NCBI GenBank assembly: GCA_016165875.1
Contig: JABBOT010000080.1
Span: 18,510,572-18,574,571 of the forward strand
Origin: Acanthopleura granulata
Taxonomy: Eukaryota; Mollusca; Polyplacophora; Chitonida; Chitonidae
Direction of reading: 5' to 3'
Length of the DNA stretch: 64,000 bases
Position numbers and translations under genes: made by a program. The first letter of the stretch is position 1. Every line of letters begins with the position of its first letter. Below are positions 12,771 to 31,814 of this stretch, piece by piece. Below the pieces are notes generated by a model. It did no database searches. It saw only the letters and a program-made list of their open reading frames with translations, and was not told the origin of the DNA.

Positions 12771-13337
12771 AAGCTATCTCCAGGTAACTCTGAAACCCTT
12801 GCACTCATTACGTTTAGAGCACAGAGCAAGGTCCTGTAGTACATCCGTAGTTCTTGCATGCTGCATTCTCGATACACAACTTAGCTTCATCCTTTACCCT
12901 CCCAGCCAGCCTCAAAGTATGAAGCCTTATGTTAAACATCCAAATTCTAGGCCATGGCCATTACACTCTCCACGACTAGGTTGTATTGTTGGTTTAGGAA
13001 GCAGAAGTGATGCAGCGATCGTTGTTGCTGTGATCACAATCCTTAACTGGTGAGATAACTGAGTTGTGGAGAGTGGAATGGCCATTGCGTCGGATTTGGA
13101 TGTTTAACATGTGGCTTTGTACTTTGAGGCTGGCTGGAGGGTAAAGGACGAAGGTAAGACCACGTCGTTTGTGGTTTTCTAGTTGCTGTGGGTCTGAATT
13201 GTCATTACAATGCCCACTATGTGTATCAAGAATGCAACACTCAACAACTCTGGACATGCGTCAGGATTTTGCAATGTCAGCTTCTGTGCTCTAAACATAA
13301 TGAGTGCAAGACCTTTGGAGCTACCTGGAGTGAGGTT
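12771..13337. mobile_element. Fold-back element 2, complete copy, ~567 bp
   Basis: The left arm begins 'ctccaggtaactctgaaacc' and 'cttgcactcattacgtttag'. The right end reads 'aacataatgagtgcaag' and 'ggagctacctggag', which is its reverse complement. Further matching pairs are 'tttaccctcccagccagcct' against 'aggctggctggagggtaaag' and 'catccaaatt' against 'atttggatg'. The arms are about 250 bp around a centre near 13000-13040. Non-coding. Confidence 0.9.
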
Positions 13338-13340
13338 GAC

Positions 13341-13515
13341 GTATTCAAAACATTGAATCATAAAAACTGTTTTGTACTTTAATTTAGTGTTAAATATTCA
13401 TTGTAAACACATGACTACATGGTAAGAGCTGCAAGACTGAAGTATTCAAAAGACTGAATCATATAAAAATGTTTCATGCTTTAATTTAGAGCTAAATATT
13501 CATTATAAGCACATC
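13341..13515. repeat. Two direct ~75-bp repeats, 100 bp apart
   Basis: Copies at 13341-13412 and 13441-13515 both contain 'gtattcaaaa', 'attgaatcat'/'actgaatcat', 'ctttaatttag' and 'taaatattcatt'. They lie immediately beside the complete fold-back element. Confidence 0.8.
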
Positions 13516-14401
13516 AAATAAGGTGAAGTAAAAATTCATAGTCAGAGCACATTTATAATATGAATTCAGTAGTTGTATCATGATTGGTGTTCGGTACACA
13601 TATGTTACGACATTCATGACAAAACTCTAACAGAACACTCCATTCAAACACAGACCTACCCTTTTTTTTAAGTCATTGTAATATACACATCAATCCATTT
13701 CAAAATGTGATCATTACAATGGTATTCCTAAATGATTTGGCATGCCATTCCAGTCACTATTACATATATTCCACACTGTAATCAAAAATTAATACACATC
13801 TTAAGTTGAGGACAAACCACACATCTGTCTAAACCATTTTCTTTTTTGGTGTTATTTTTTTGTTTTCTTTCTGGAAATGGCAGACTGCAAACCACACAGA
13901 ATATGAGCATTAATAGCATGGCCAATAAATATATGTTCTGGTCATTTCAACTTTAAACCTGTGATTCAGGACCTTCAGCAACAAAAATGACAAAGATGCG
14001 AACAATTTCCTGTGATGAAATGGAATTTACATTTTCAATGGCTTGGGAACAATCACACAAGTTCTGTGACGTGAAAAATATTAACTGGCTTGTTATCTTC
14101 ATAAGGTAAGAATGATGATATTTCCATGAAAATACTAGGCTATACATGCCTTACTACTCCAATATTTGCCTTCATTTGGCATTTACATATCACAATCACT
14201 TAATTTCTTGGTGTTAAAAAACGTTGCAGTTGTCTTTCTCCTATTAAGAATCTGGCTGATAAAGCAAAAAATCTCCTGCAGTTGATCTTCTGGAGTTTTC
14301 CTGTTATACATACAAAATCCATGCTGCAGCACGTTTTCAATCCAGCTTTCATCATCAAATTTGAGACCAATTCGTCAATATGAAGGAATCACAGTCTCCT
14401 C

Positions 14402-15193
14402 TTAATCCAGTCTGTGTTTCCGTTGTCGTCGTATTCTCCTATCTCTTTCCCCTTCCTCACCTTGATTTCCATTTGTGCCTAGAAGTTCTCTCACAAACTT
14501 GAACCTACTGAGGAAAACTTTCCACACAATATACCAGCCTGTAGATGAGAGAGAAAAAATGATGTGTGTATGTTGCATTTACACATTTAGTTCATATTAA
14601 GGCAAACTGTCAATATTTCCTAGACAATTTTATTTCACATTACGTATTAACAATAACATCATAATTCTTAATTACTTTGTGATTAATACATTGCTCCAGT
14701 CAGCCACACTATAGGCCTTCTATTCGAACAAAATTGCTTAAAAATCAACAGTGACATTTTGAAACCACAGATATTTTTCCTGTTTGCAACATTTTGAAAT
14801 ATTGACAAATCGACAACAGGACAGATCCCAGAAGATAAGTGTCAATGTTTAACATTTTAGAACTTAAAACATAACAATTCAGGAAATTTACACACTAGCG
14901 TCATCGCTTTTAAATAACGACCACTTTTGTTTACACCGATCCACGTTGACTGCATTGCATACTTCAGCATAACGATAATCTAACACTGGCAATTTGCTCA
15001 CACTGCCATTGTCTGTCTGGGTGTTAACATACATCACCGCGAAAATTGACACCTGTGTAATGCACGAAGCGGCCGCCAGTGCCACAAAGGACTTTTACGT
15101 GCACCCAGAGTGGTACTCACCGAGAGCAATAAAGAGAAACACAAATATCAGCGAAGCAACTACCGAAACAATGGACAACACCACGTCTTTCAT
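14402..15193 (-). CDS. smim13: Small integral membrane protein 13 (SMIM13) homolog
   Basis: Two coding exons on the minus strand, 15193-15121 and 14538-14402, joined by a phase-1 intron. The donor is GTGAGT; the acceptor follows the tract 'ttttttctctctcatctacag'. The product is 69 residues. Residues 2-24 (KDVVLSIVSVVASLIFVFLF and on) form one hydrophobic segment. They are followed by GWYIVWKVFLSRFKFVRELL, which closely matches the conserved block after the membrane segment in vertebrate SMIM13. A polar, Arg/Lys-rich tail ends HRLD. There is no signal peptide, so this is a single-pass protein; the family's function is unknown. The polar tail is shorter than in vertebrates. The start is chosen because the length before the membrane segment matches the family. 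It is head to head with PSMB5, with 271 bp between the start codons. No poly(A) site was assigned. Confidence 0.87.
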
Positions 15194-15464
15194 CTCCAAG
15201 CCACCGTATCGAAGTTGAAAGAAATCCGGCTACTCCAACTTGAGCAGACCATATTTTACCACCATTAATTCCGGTCAATCGGAACGGAAAAATTGTCACA
15301 CAATCATTGGCAGTTTCATGTGCAAACATTTAAAACCATTTTCGACATTATATCTGTGAATGTTTGGTTAAAATTTATTTTTATTCCTGTATACTTAAAA
15401 ATGTATTTTCAATTATCCTCCAATGAAAACCAGACAAACTTTTCACTCTCCACACAGAAACAAA
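15194..15464. promoter_or_regulatory. Putative bidirectional promoter, SMIM13/PSMB5
   Basis: This 271-bp gap is the only space between two divergent start codons, so it must hold both 5' UTRs and probably both promoters. It contains ETS-type cores ('ttccgg' near 15269, 'cggaacgga' near 15281) and CCAAT-type words in both directions ('cattggc' near 15305, 'ccaat' near 15420). No TATA box stands at an obvious distance from either start. Transcription starts cannot be placed from sequence alone. Confidence 0.5.
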
Positions 15465-24099
<8,635 letters not shown>

Positions 24100-24915
24100 G
24101 GAGGCGGTGTGCTTTGTGAGACATTTGAATGGATGACTGTGGAATTAATACACTACCCAGATGTTCTGTGTTTAAGATTCAGAATGCTAACTGTTGAGTT
24201 TTAATTCATGACTGTCCATGAATGAAGCAGTGTGCTACATCAGGGTATGACGGTGAAAGACATAATGTGTGCCGGTCACTTGTTGGCCTGTATGTATGTC
24301 TGTGGTTAACTACGATCCATTCTTGGACATTGGAAGCACCACTCTCTCCTTTGTTATCATTCACCATTTGTGTGTTAATCTATGGCAGTAAATGTCATCA
24401 TGACACTGACCTGTTGTGTCCTTCTTTGAAAGATGAGACTGGTTGAAGTTTACAGAAAATCTCCTGTGATTCCATGGATTTTTTTCACTAGGTAATTTCC
24501 CTGCTGTAAAAAGCTGGTGAAAAATCACGTTATGAGTGATTTACTCTTAAGCAGTGTAATTTCACTTGATCACGCAAAAGAGTAATTGAATGGTGAAAAA
24601 ATCCTCGAGGGGATTCCATTACAGGAAATGCACAGTGAAAAGTATGTTTCGCGTGATAAACTCCTGTTGATAAACCAGTAAGGGAAAGTTCAGTGGAGTT
24701 ATTAACTGTCCCCATAAAAAGAAAAAAAAAGAAAAAAAAAGAAATGCAACAAGCATTTATTACAAATTATTTTTCCCCCAAGTTATCTAGCAGCAAACCT
24801 AGAGGATTTATCATTTACTGTGAAGACGGTACCTGTAGGAGCGACGCTGCAAGACAGCCAACAGTTGCCGCGCATCTCCTAATTGTGAAAAACATGATTT
24901 GTCTGCTAGAATAAA
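24100..24915 (+). other. Probable PSMB5 3' UTR
   Basis: Non-coding sequence after the PSMB5 stop. The only canonical AATAAA I find before 25000 is at 24910-24915, 811 nt downstream of the stop codon. A purine-rich run (AAAAAAGAAAAAAAAAG type) lies at 24716-24743. The true cleavage site cannot be fixed by sequence alone. Confidence 0.45.
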
Positions 24916-25520
24916 GTTCTGTCCACTCGATTTGGGCTCTTCCGGACCTTCTGAAGCCAAGCTGAAAGAAACGGAAGATTTTCATTCATTCAAGCGTGAC
25001 AGCGGTGGTGGCGAGCGTCTCCCGCGTGAAGGGTAAATCCTGTGTTCAATCCAAAATCGAGACCTACCTAAAGCTGTGTACGCACTCACAATGTCACTGA
25101 CAATATCGTTGTCTATACAGAATACTGACAACTTATTGATCGTCTGTCTACCCTATTGAAACTCGAAAGTTAATTGATCAAATCATTACGAAATCTAATA
25201 TCAGTAGATTATTACTGACGATTGAACAATAATATTGCCTGTCTATAGCGCATGTTCACTATTATTATTCAATGGTTTATTTCCCATGTCTAATTTAGCC
25301 ATTGCACATCGTGTATTGTGGACTGCTCCGTCACTAAATATGGATACAATAATATTGCATTGTGTATAGCAAACTAAAATTTTTCTCTGTAAATTTGAAT
25401 CAATAATATTTCGCGTCTGTAGGCCGCGGAAAACTAATTATTACTAATCTGGGTCCTTCCCCACAATTAGCTCAGTATAATGCATGGGTTGTCTTAGACA
25501 TGGCGTTCCAGTGAGACATA
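24916..25520. other. Intergenic with a short dispersed AT-rich word
   Basis: The word 'caataatattgc' followed by 'tgtctatagc'-like text occurs near 25226, 25346 and (degenerate) 25397. No gene is seen. Confidence 0.5.
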
Positions 25521-25752
25521 CCTATTTATTTAATTATTTGATTGATGTTGTGCGCTGTACTCAAGAAAATTTCACTTATACCACGGCGGCCAGCATTATG
25601 GTGGGAGGAAACCAGGCAAAGTCCAGCGGAAACTCAAGACTATTAGGTAGCTGTCGGAGGAAGCCAGCGTGAAGTGGACTTGAACTCACAGCTCGCATTA
25701 CTGTGCATTATCCATAACGCTGCACTAACGCGCTAACCCTTCGACCAGGGCC
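25521..25752 (-). mobile_element. SINE type A, full length, reverse orientation
   Basis: On the minus strand: 'ggccctggtcgaagggttag' (head), 'gtgagttcaagtccacttca' (B-box region), 'tttcctcccaccataatgct', 'ggccgccgtggtataagtga', and an AT-rich AAATAAATA tail. Confidence 0.88.
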
Positions 25753-27482
25753 CTCCCAGACATAAGTATAAACATTTCGGCACTGGGTCTGGTCTTCTAC
25801 AAAAAAAGCACCGTGCTGGTATGATCAAAGTAATGTTGGAATACATCCAATATATGCCAACGGCCGCTCGTGTATGCGGTAATATTTAAGTACAACCGAC
25901 TTGACTTAAAGCCACGGTAGGAAGGTGTGAGTGGTTGTGTCGACTCGTGAAATAAAAATACGCGGCATGGAACACACACCCTATTTTATACGATTCTTAA
26001 TTTAGCATTTAAGTGTTCACTCTTTAGGAACGGACTTCGTTGAATTCTACAAAGAGATTAGACAAATACATGCAACTCGGTGTGAATGAGGCGTTATGTA
26101 TTAAGAAATAATGAAGAGACGTAAAGACAAATTGATGAATTCGCAGCTGTGAAGTGTACTCGTGCACCAATATAAGAAAAACACGTGTCCCATATATTAA
26201 ATCTCCATTAAGTGGTGCAAATAGATGAAAAAATATAAGGGATTTTACAATTTGTCACATTAGCTTACGAATGAGTGCTAACTATGAGTTTCTGTTATAT
26301 TCATCACTTAATGTACCATCAGTTTGTCAGTTTTTCCTGGAAGGCATGTTTTGCATTTCGCAAAGTATTCATGTTCTCTTGACTTATTCTTGAGTTATTG
26401 AAATCTGTGCTTTCCTCAGAGAATGACGGCGATCTTTTGCCAGTAATCTACAATGTAAGTCAAAGGAATATTCCCTGTTCCTATTCCCGTTACACGTGAT
26501 CACGCGGTAAAAATGCTTGAATAGAGGTGGCACAGAGGAAAAACCATCGTCAAAGCGCTAGGCTTTTATGGTTATATACCACATCCTCATCTCTGATTAC
26601 ATTTCCGACAACCAGACATGTCGTTGGATAGGTAGCTGTCTTTTAGGAAGTGAAGAGATGAAACAGTATCTTTTTAAGACGCTTTGCGGTAATGGTAAAA
26701 GCCTTTCGTACGACTGCCCGGTCGTATTATGGTTATACAGCACAGATTCAAGTGCAGAAAAATGGTTGAGACCACTCCGTGTTTCAGCAAATAACCACCT
26801 CGAGCCAGGCACCAAAGCGCCAGCAATGCATGTCAACCATGCCATTTAGACCACGACCTTCCGACAAACCACAGGAAGTGGACTTTACGGCGAACATGCA
26901 TTGCCTTCTTTATATTTAAATTACACAACTCCCTGTGTTGAATAATCATATACATGGATGTCTTCTACAAAGTGAATAAAAGTAAATTGTATTATCGTTA
27001 TTACGGAATACACGGAGTGTCCTCGGCCAATTTTCAGCACGATAGCCTGTGTTATATTAGGAAAGTGTATTCCTAATTAACGACAATACTGTCAGACATG
27101 CGTTAATACAATTTGCACAGCGTTCGACTTACAAAATAAGTTAAATCAGTGTATGTGTGGCCTGACACAAAGTATAGAATAAATTACTTGTTAAGGTGCC
27201 CTAATATCTGACAAATGTTTGTACAAAAAAATGTATGTGGGAAAATTTTACGAAGCCGTGAAAGTGACATGCTGAAAAAGAAATATATTGGTAATGAAAA
27301 AAACACATACAGTATTTAATTTTCTCGTGCGTGTCTGTGTTTTTTTTTTAAGCAGTTGTGCGCACATCTTCACTAACTCATGCTCTCGAGATAACTAACT
27401 AATAGAAACGCACACTTACCTCGTGAGCACGACTCAGTGAAGACCTCATGCGCATGACATAATAAAGAGCACGAGACTGAAA
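25753..27482. other. Intergenic, nothing recognised
   Basis: No gene, RNA or known element is supported. The open frames at 26568-26849 (plus) and 26597-26845 (minus) are complementary shadows without recognisable content. Confidence 0.5.
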
Positions 27483-27602
27483 ATATTTTTCTTTTGCATC
27501 ATGTTACTTTTACGGTTCCATAAAATGTAAATAGTGTGTTTGGTATTTTTGTTTATTACCAACATTTTTCTTTTGCATCATGTCACTTTTACGGCTCCGT
27601 AG
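27483..27602. repeat. Direct duplication, ~40-bp units
   Basis: 'tttttcttttgcatcatg' followed by 'acttttacgg'-type text occurs at 27485-27516 and 27565-27596, about 80 bp apart. Confidence 0.85.
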
Positions 27603-27690
27603 ACAATACATACTCTGATTTTGTTTTTACTTTTTCTTCACCCTTATGAAGTACAGTCAAAAGTTTTGTCAATCTCATTGAAAACATCCT

Positions 27691-28033
27691 TAGTTTTGGC
27701 TGCACAACCCCAGTAGGATTTGACACTGGGCCTTGGTTTTGGCTGCGCAACCCCACTAGGATCTGATACTGGGCGTTGGTTTTGGCTGCGCAACCCCACT
27801 AGGATCTGACACTGGGCCTTAGTTTTGGCTGCGCAACCCCACTAGGATTTGACACTGGGCCTTAGTTTTTGTCTGCGCAACCCCACTAGGATGTGACACT
27901 GGGCCTTGGTTTTGGCTGCGCAACCCCACTAGGATCTGATACTGGGCCTTAGTTTTCGCTGCGCAGCCCCACTAGGATCTGACACTGGGCCTTAGTTTTC
28001 GCTGCTCAACCTCACTAGGATCTGACGCTGGGC
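27691..28033. repeat. 43-bp minisatellite, 8 units
   Basis: The unit contains 'ttttggctgcgcaacccc', 'actaggatctgac' and 'actgggcctta'. The 'ggctgc' word starts at 27698, 27741, 27784, 27827, 27871, 27914, 27957 and 28000, so the period is 43 nt with one 44-nt step. Units differ by a few point changes. The units abut directly with no unique spacers, so this is not a CRISPR-type array. Confidence 0.95.
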
Positions 28034-28140
28034 CATTGTTTATCGTCTTCTGAGCAATTCTGGGAGCCCTCCGACAATACGTAATGTAGGCCCAGTCAGC
28101 GCGCTCGAGTTACATGTATAAACCGCTTGTTCAAGTACGT

Positions 28141-28476
28141 GGAGGACCCGCCCGGTAGAGCGTCCGCTTTCGGACGAGGAGATCTGGGTTCAAACCTGGG
28201 TCGGGTCATACCAAAGACTTTTAAAAAATGGTACATCCTGCTTCCTCGCTAGACGCTCAGCAATAAGAGGACAGAGGGTGGACTGGTCGGCCCGGTGTCA
28301 GTATAATGTGACTGGGTGAGGGGGCTTGTTGGGTGTCTTCGGCAAGTCGTCTCCGTGAGGTAGCACCATATAAAAAATACGGTGGAAATCCGTCCTGCAC
28401 CAAGGAGACACCGCCTTCGTATAAGTGAAATATTCTTGAGTAGGGCGTTAAACAATAAGCATTCATTCATTCAAGT
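28141..28476 (+). mobile_element. SINE type B, full-length reference copy
   Basis: Head: 'cccggtagagcgtccgcttt' and 'tctgggttcaaacctgggtc' (B box). A link reads 'tcataccaaagacttttaaa', and the body 'ggactggtcggcccggtgtc' and 'cttcggcaagtcgtctccgt'. The 3' part is 'cttcgtataagtgaaatatt' and 'gagtagggcgttaaacaata', with a CATTCATTCATTCA tail. Non-coding in spite of short open frames on the minus strand. Confidence 0.93.
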
Positions 28477-29580
28477 ACGTGGATTGTGTCGCTCTTTTCC
28501 ACTCTAAACCCCAGCAAAAGCGCTCTTGTAATTTCGCGTATACGATGGCATTTAGCACCATTAACACCAGCCTCTCTCGTCGCTATGTTTACGCTGAGAT
28601 CGGAAATTTCTGTTCTGTCAAAGTGACCATCGGCCATGTCTTAGGTTTCTGCCTCAATAATTAACATTATTGACAGTTACTAATTTTAATTAGACTGAGG
28701 TTTTGTGGCCTATATTGATAGTACGTGCGTCGCTAATGACGTCGCAAAACGCTTTTGTGGTACCTATATGTTCAGCTCTGAATACAGTTCTTGTGAATCG
28801 TACTCCAGTAATGTGTGCCTCTGCATGAAAGTGCTAATATGACATTAAAGTTTTGCTTTAGAGCCAGAGAAAAGTTGATGTGACGTCATTGGTGACATAG
28901 TGTATCAATATGCATGCAAGAGAATGAAATAGATTGGCAATATAGGGCTCATAGATATTGCCATCTCTTGCTAAGCCATGTTTTGGGTAAACAATTCCTG
29001 ATTATTTTTCTCTACAAAAGAAATAGAAATCCTGCTGATATGCTGCCTGGTGAGAGAAATTCACTATAATCTTTCCACAGAAACAAAAAGCAACACAAAT
29101 ACAAACACCGATAAGATCGATGTAGCATCTGGCGATTGTTGGGTAAATTCACTCATAAACTGTGGTAATGTATGCTGCTAGTGGCAGTAATCATGTCATG
29201 ACATCGATGTCGCGTAACCAAACGTCGCCCACATTTCGTGTTTTCGGGCGAGAGTTAAGGCTACGGCAACCTCGGTACGAAACTGTGGCTGGAGTAGGTA
29301 GCAACTGATTATCTATTTATAGAGGTGTGAGATGCGTGTAATGCTTGGGTGTGTGTGGGTGTATATTTAGCTCTACATGTGTGCGGGTAATATTACCGAT
29401 TCTGAGGATGGTCTACCCTGTCGTGACACAGGAACAAACGCAGGAAGGGTAATAATGGCGAAATTACAACAGTGTGTGGGTTTTATGCCTGCTGGTAATG
29501 TACAGCTAGTGTGGAGCGTTGATCTGACAGCCTGCAGCGTATGCTTCATACAGACGGTTTGAGGAACAATTCATGCTGTG
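28477..29580. other. Intergenic, nothing recognised
   Basis: No gene is supported. The region lies upstream of a candidate first exon of the ankyrin gene and could contain its promoter. Confidence 0.45.
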
Positions 29581-29677
29581 ACCCTAACCACATCGATCGG
29601 GCTGCCATTTGCCTGAGTGCGCCAGGTTCTGCAGCCAGTTGTGCGTTCCATGCTCTGCAGCACAACACGGGAAAATG
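29581..29677 (+). other. Candidate 5' exon ending in ATG at a splice donor
   Basis: The text 'cgggaaaATG' is followed at once by GTAAGT, a consensus donor. Spliced to the phase-0 exon beginning GAT at 31815, it would give the start aaaATGG, a strong context, and a Met directly before the first ankyrin-type helix. The 5' boundary is unknown. This competes with the candidate at 31156-31347. It is purely an inference from splice phase and start context. Confidence 0.3.
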
Positions 29678-30172
29678 GTAAGTGTATTACCATGGCTAGA
29701 ATTATATACATGTTTGAGATTTGGGCCCATGAAAGGCCTCTGCGCTTTGAACATGAATATATCCATTGTATTTCATAGCCGAATCTGCATCAACCAGCCA
29801 CCCCGGGCACATTATATTGTGTAGCCTATTACAGTTATACACGTATGTCTATAGGCCTGTTGGCATTATATAGGCTAGGCCCTACAGGTGAATTTAGCCT
29901 ACATATTGCTCGTCATGTATATCTTGCCATTATGAAAGCATATGTTTCGGTATATTCCCGGACGCCATTGAGAACTACCGAAGGGAAAGGCTTGCCAAAT
30001 GCCAAATAGTATTCAAATATAGGCCTACAGGCGTACGTTTATACTCACGTGCATCTGCATGCGTGCATCTATGCACGATGTAACCATTCAACCCGAGCAT
30101 AATCTTAATCCAAGCACACATATTGCGTTCATATATAATGGTTAAATAGATCCATATAATAGTGATAACATA

Positions 30173-30174
<2 letters not shown>

Positions 30175-30216
<42 letters not shown>
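30175..30216. repeat. (AT)n microsatellite
   Basis: About 21 uninterrupted AT dinucleotides. Confidence 0.97.
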
Positions 30217-30219
<3 letters not shown>

Positions 30220-30346
30220 ATAGTAATATGCGGTCAATTGCAATGATATAGCCTACAGGGCATCATGAGATGCAGTTGGGACCAGCACGAATCAGTATCT
30301 AGAAGTACAGGCCTATAGAATGTGATTACCCTACTTAATATATAGT

Positions 30347-30494
30347 ACGTGGGGAGGTCTGCCAGCAACCTGCGGATGGTCGTGGGTTTTCCCCGGGGTC
30401 CGCCCGGTCTCCTCCCACCATAATGCTGGCTGCCGTCGTATGAGTGAAATACTCTTGAGTACGGCGTAAAGCACGAATCAAATGCATAAATAAA
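30347..30494 (+). mobile_element. SINE type A, 5'-truncated
   Basis: Starts inside the body ('acgtggggaggtctgccagc') and runs through 'cctgcggatggtcgtgggtt', 'ctgccgtcgtatgagtgaaa' and 'ttgagtacggcgtaaagcac' to a short ATAAATAAA tail. Confidence 0.87.
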
Positions 30495-30574
30495 TGTGTA
30501 GCATGTGCATGTGGCGTCGGACCTACGTGATACGGTCACGTGTCATGAGACCATGGAGATATAACGGGGGCGCA

Positions 30575-30735
30575 TAAGTTGCTATAATTTATGCATTTAC
30601 ATAAATAGTCAGACTAAAACCTCAACTGAGCTAAATGGACGTTAAGCCGTATGTCACTGGTTACGTGTGACCATTTCCAAGAATCACACTGTCGTCGATG
30701 CTTTGGTTTTGTTCACAAGGTGTAGTCTTTTCTAT
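30575..30735. repeat. Dispersed ~150-bp repeat R, copy 1
   Basis: Shares with copies 2-4 the order 'atttacat(g/a)', 'gttagaataa'-like, 'aactgag(g/c)taa', 'ggttacgtgtgacca', 'atcacactgtcgtcg' and 'ctttggtttt'. Ends near 'tgtagtcttttct'. Confidence 0.75.
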
Positions 30736-30929
30736 TGTATATCTGCATAAACCAGGATTCTGCTGGTGGACTAACGAATCCTTGAGGCATCCTTTTCATG
30801 TTATTATTTCTTAAACGGCTGACGAGAGACAAGACATCATTATGAGTACTTCCGGATCAGTAACATCTAGTACATCGCAATTAAAATATACCTTTTTCTG
30901 CTTAAGTCATGGTGCTAAGGGTCGTGTAA

Positions 30930-31075
30930 CTTGCTACTATCCATGTATTTAAATGAACAGTTAGAATAAAACCCTAACTGAGGTAAGCTGATAAGAGGTC
31001 GTATGTCTGTGGTTACGTGTGACTACTTGCCGGCAGTCACTCTGTCGTCGTTGCTCTGGTTTCGCAAACACCTTA
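30930..31075. repeat. Dispersed repeat R, copy 2
   Basis: Contains 'tgctactatccatgtattta', 'gaacagttagaataaaaccc', 'taactgaggtaagctgataa', 'tggttacgtgtgactacttg' and 'cactctgtcgtcgttgctct'. Same orientation and order of words as copy 1, 355 bp upstream. Confidence 0.75.
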
Positions 31076-31155
31076 CTTACAAAGCTGTCGCAACGCTGCA
31101 TGTACCTTCACCGAATTTACCATGGTGACGCATCTCTTCAGTGTTTCATGTTGTA

Positions 31156-31347
31156 ATGGAGGTTACGACGTGTGTAATTTGCGACTGCTTCTTAAATCCT
31201 AGTGTGTCAGCGATATTCCATCAAAAGTTTCTTAGGCTTCACAATGAGTACGCCTCTCTTGGTAGTAAACGCAGGCAGAGTATTCAGAAGCTCTGGGAGT
31301 CTGCCTTATCATTGTGTTCAGTTCAGCTTTACCTGGGGCAAGGGGCC
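31156..31347 (+). other. Alternative candidate first exon of ankyrin gene
   Basis: An ATG at 31156 opens 64 codons without a stop up to a GTATGT donor in phase 0, matching the phase of every intron in the gene downstream. The peptide includes a plausible helix (SKRRQSIQKLWESAL). No domain is recognised, and a 152-codon frame runs on the opposite strand, so the open state may be chance. Either this or the 29677 candidate, or neither, could be the true first exon. Confidence 0.25.
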
Positions 31348-31814
31348 GTATGTCCATCGTGTTGAGTGTAATCGCCACGTTGGATATGTGAACAGGTGCA
31401 ATCAAAAATCGGAAATCTCTGTACTCCGTTGTGTTGTAGTTCCATGATATGACATCACTTCGTAGTCTTTCTATACCAATCAAATTTACAAACCAAGTCT
31501 CTCGTAATTGCACGCCAGTGAACAGACGGTGAGTTTTTTTATGGGCAGAGGTAGAACACATATTGCAAACCTGTTGGTTCATCGGGCCTCTGGTTTTCTC
31601 CAGCAATAGCCCGCTTAACCCAAAGCTGACTGCACCTGTTGAAGGAAAAGTACTTGTGCATGGAATAAAAAAAATATTAAAATTAAGCACATATTACACA
31701 AATATGTCTATCCTGTAATTTGACCATGTATCAATGATATAAGAACAGTGATATAAATTCGACTGTAACTATAGTGGCATAAATGGATATATTAGAGATG
31801 TGTTTGTTGAGCAG

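Noticed and set aside
15423..15464. Upstream in-frame ATG for PSMB5 adding 14 residues
   Set aside because: Weaker start context (C at -3), and the downstream ATG opens MALA like vertebrate PSMB5.
27691..28033. CRISPR-like array (also considered for 57062-57699)
   Set aside because: The units abut without unique spacers and the genome is eukaryotic; these are minisatellites.
28160..28210. Possible tRNA gene (A and B box-like words)
   Set aside because: The tRNA-like head continues into the SINE type B body and occurs at several sites with the same body; it is a SINE promoter, not a tRNA gene.
31232..31690. 152-codon open frame on the minus strand
   Set aside because: No recognisable domain, no splice or promoter context, and it lies antisense to a candidate ankyrin-gene exon. 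Kept out for lack of support, though it is one of the longer frames.
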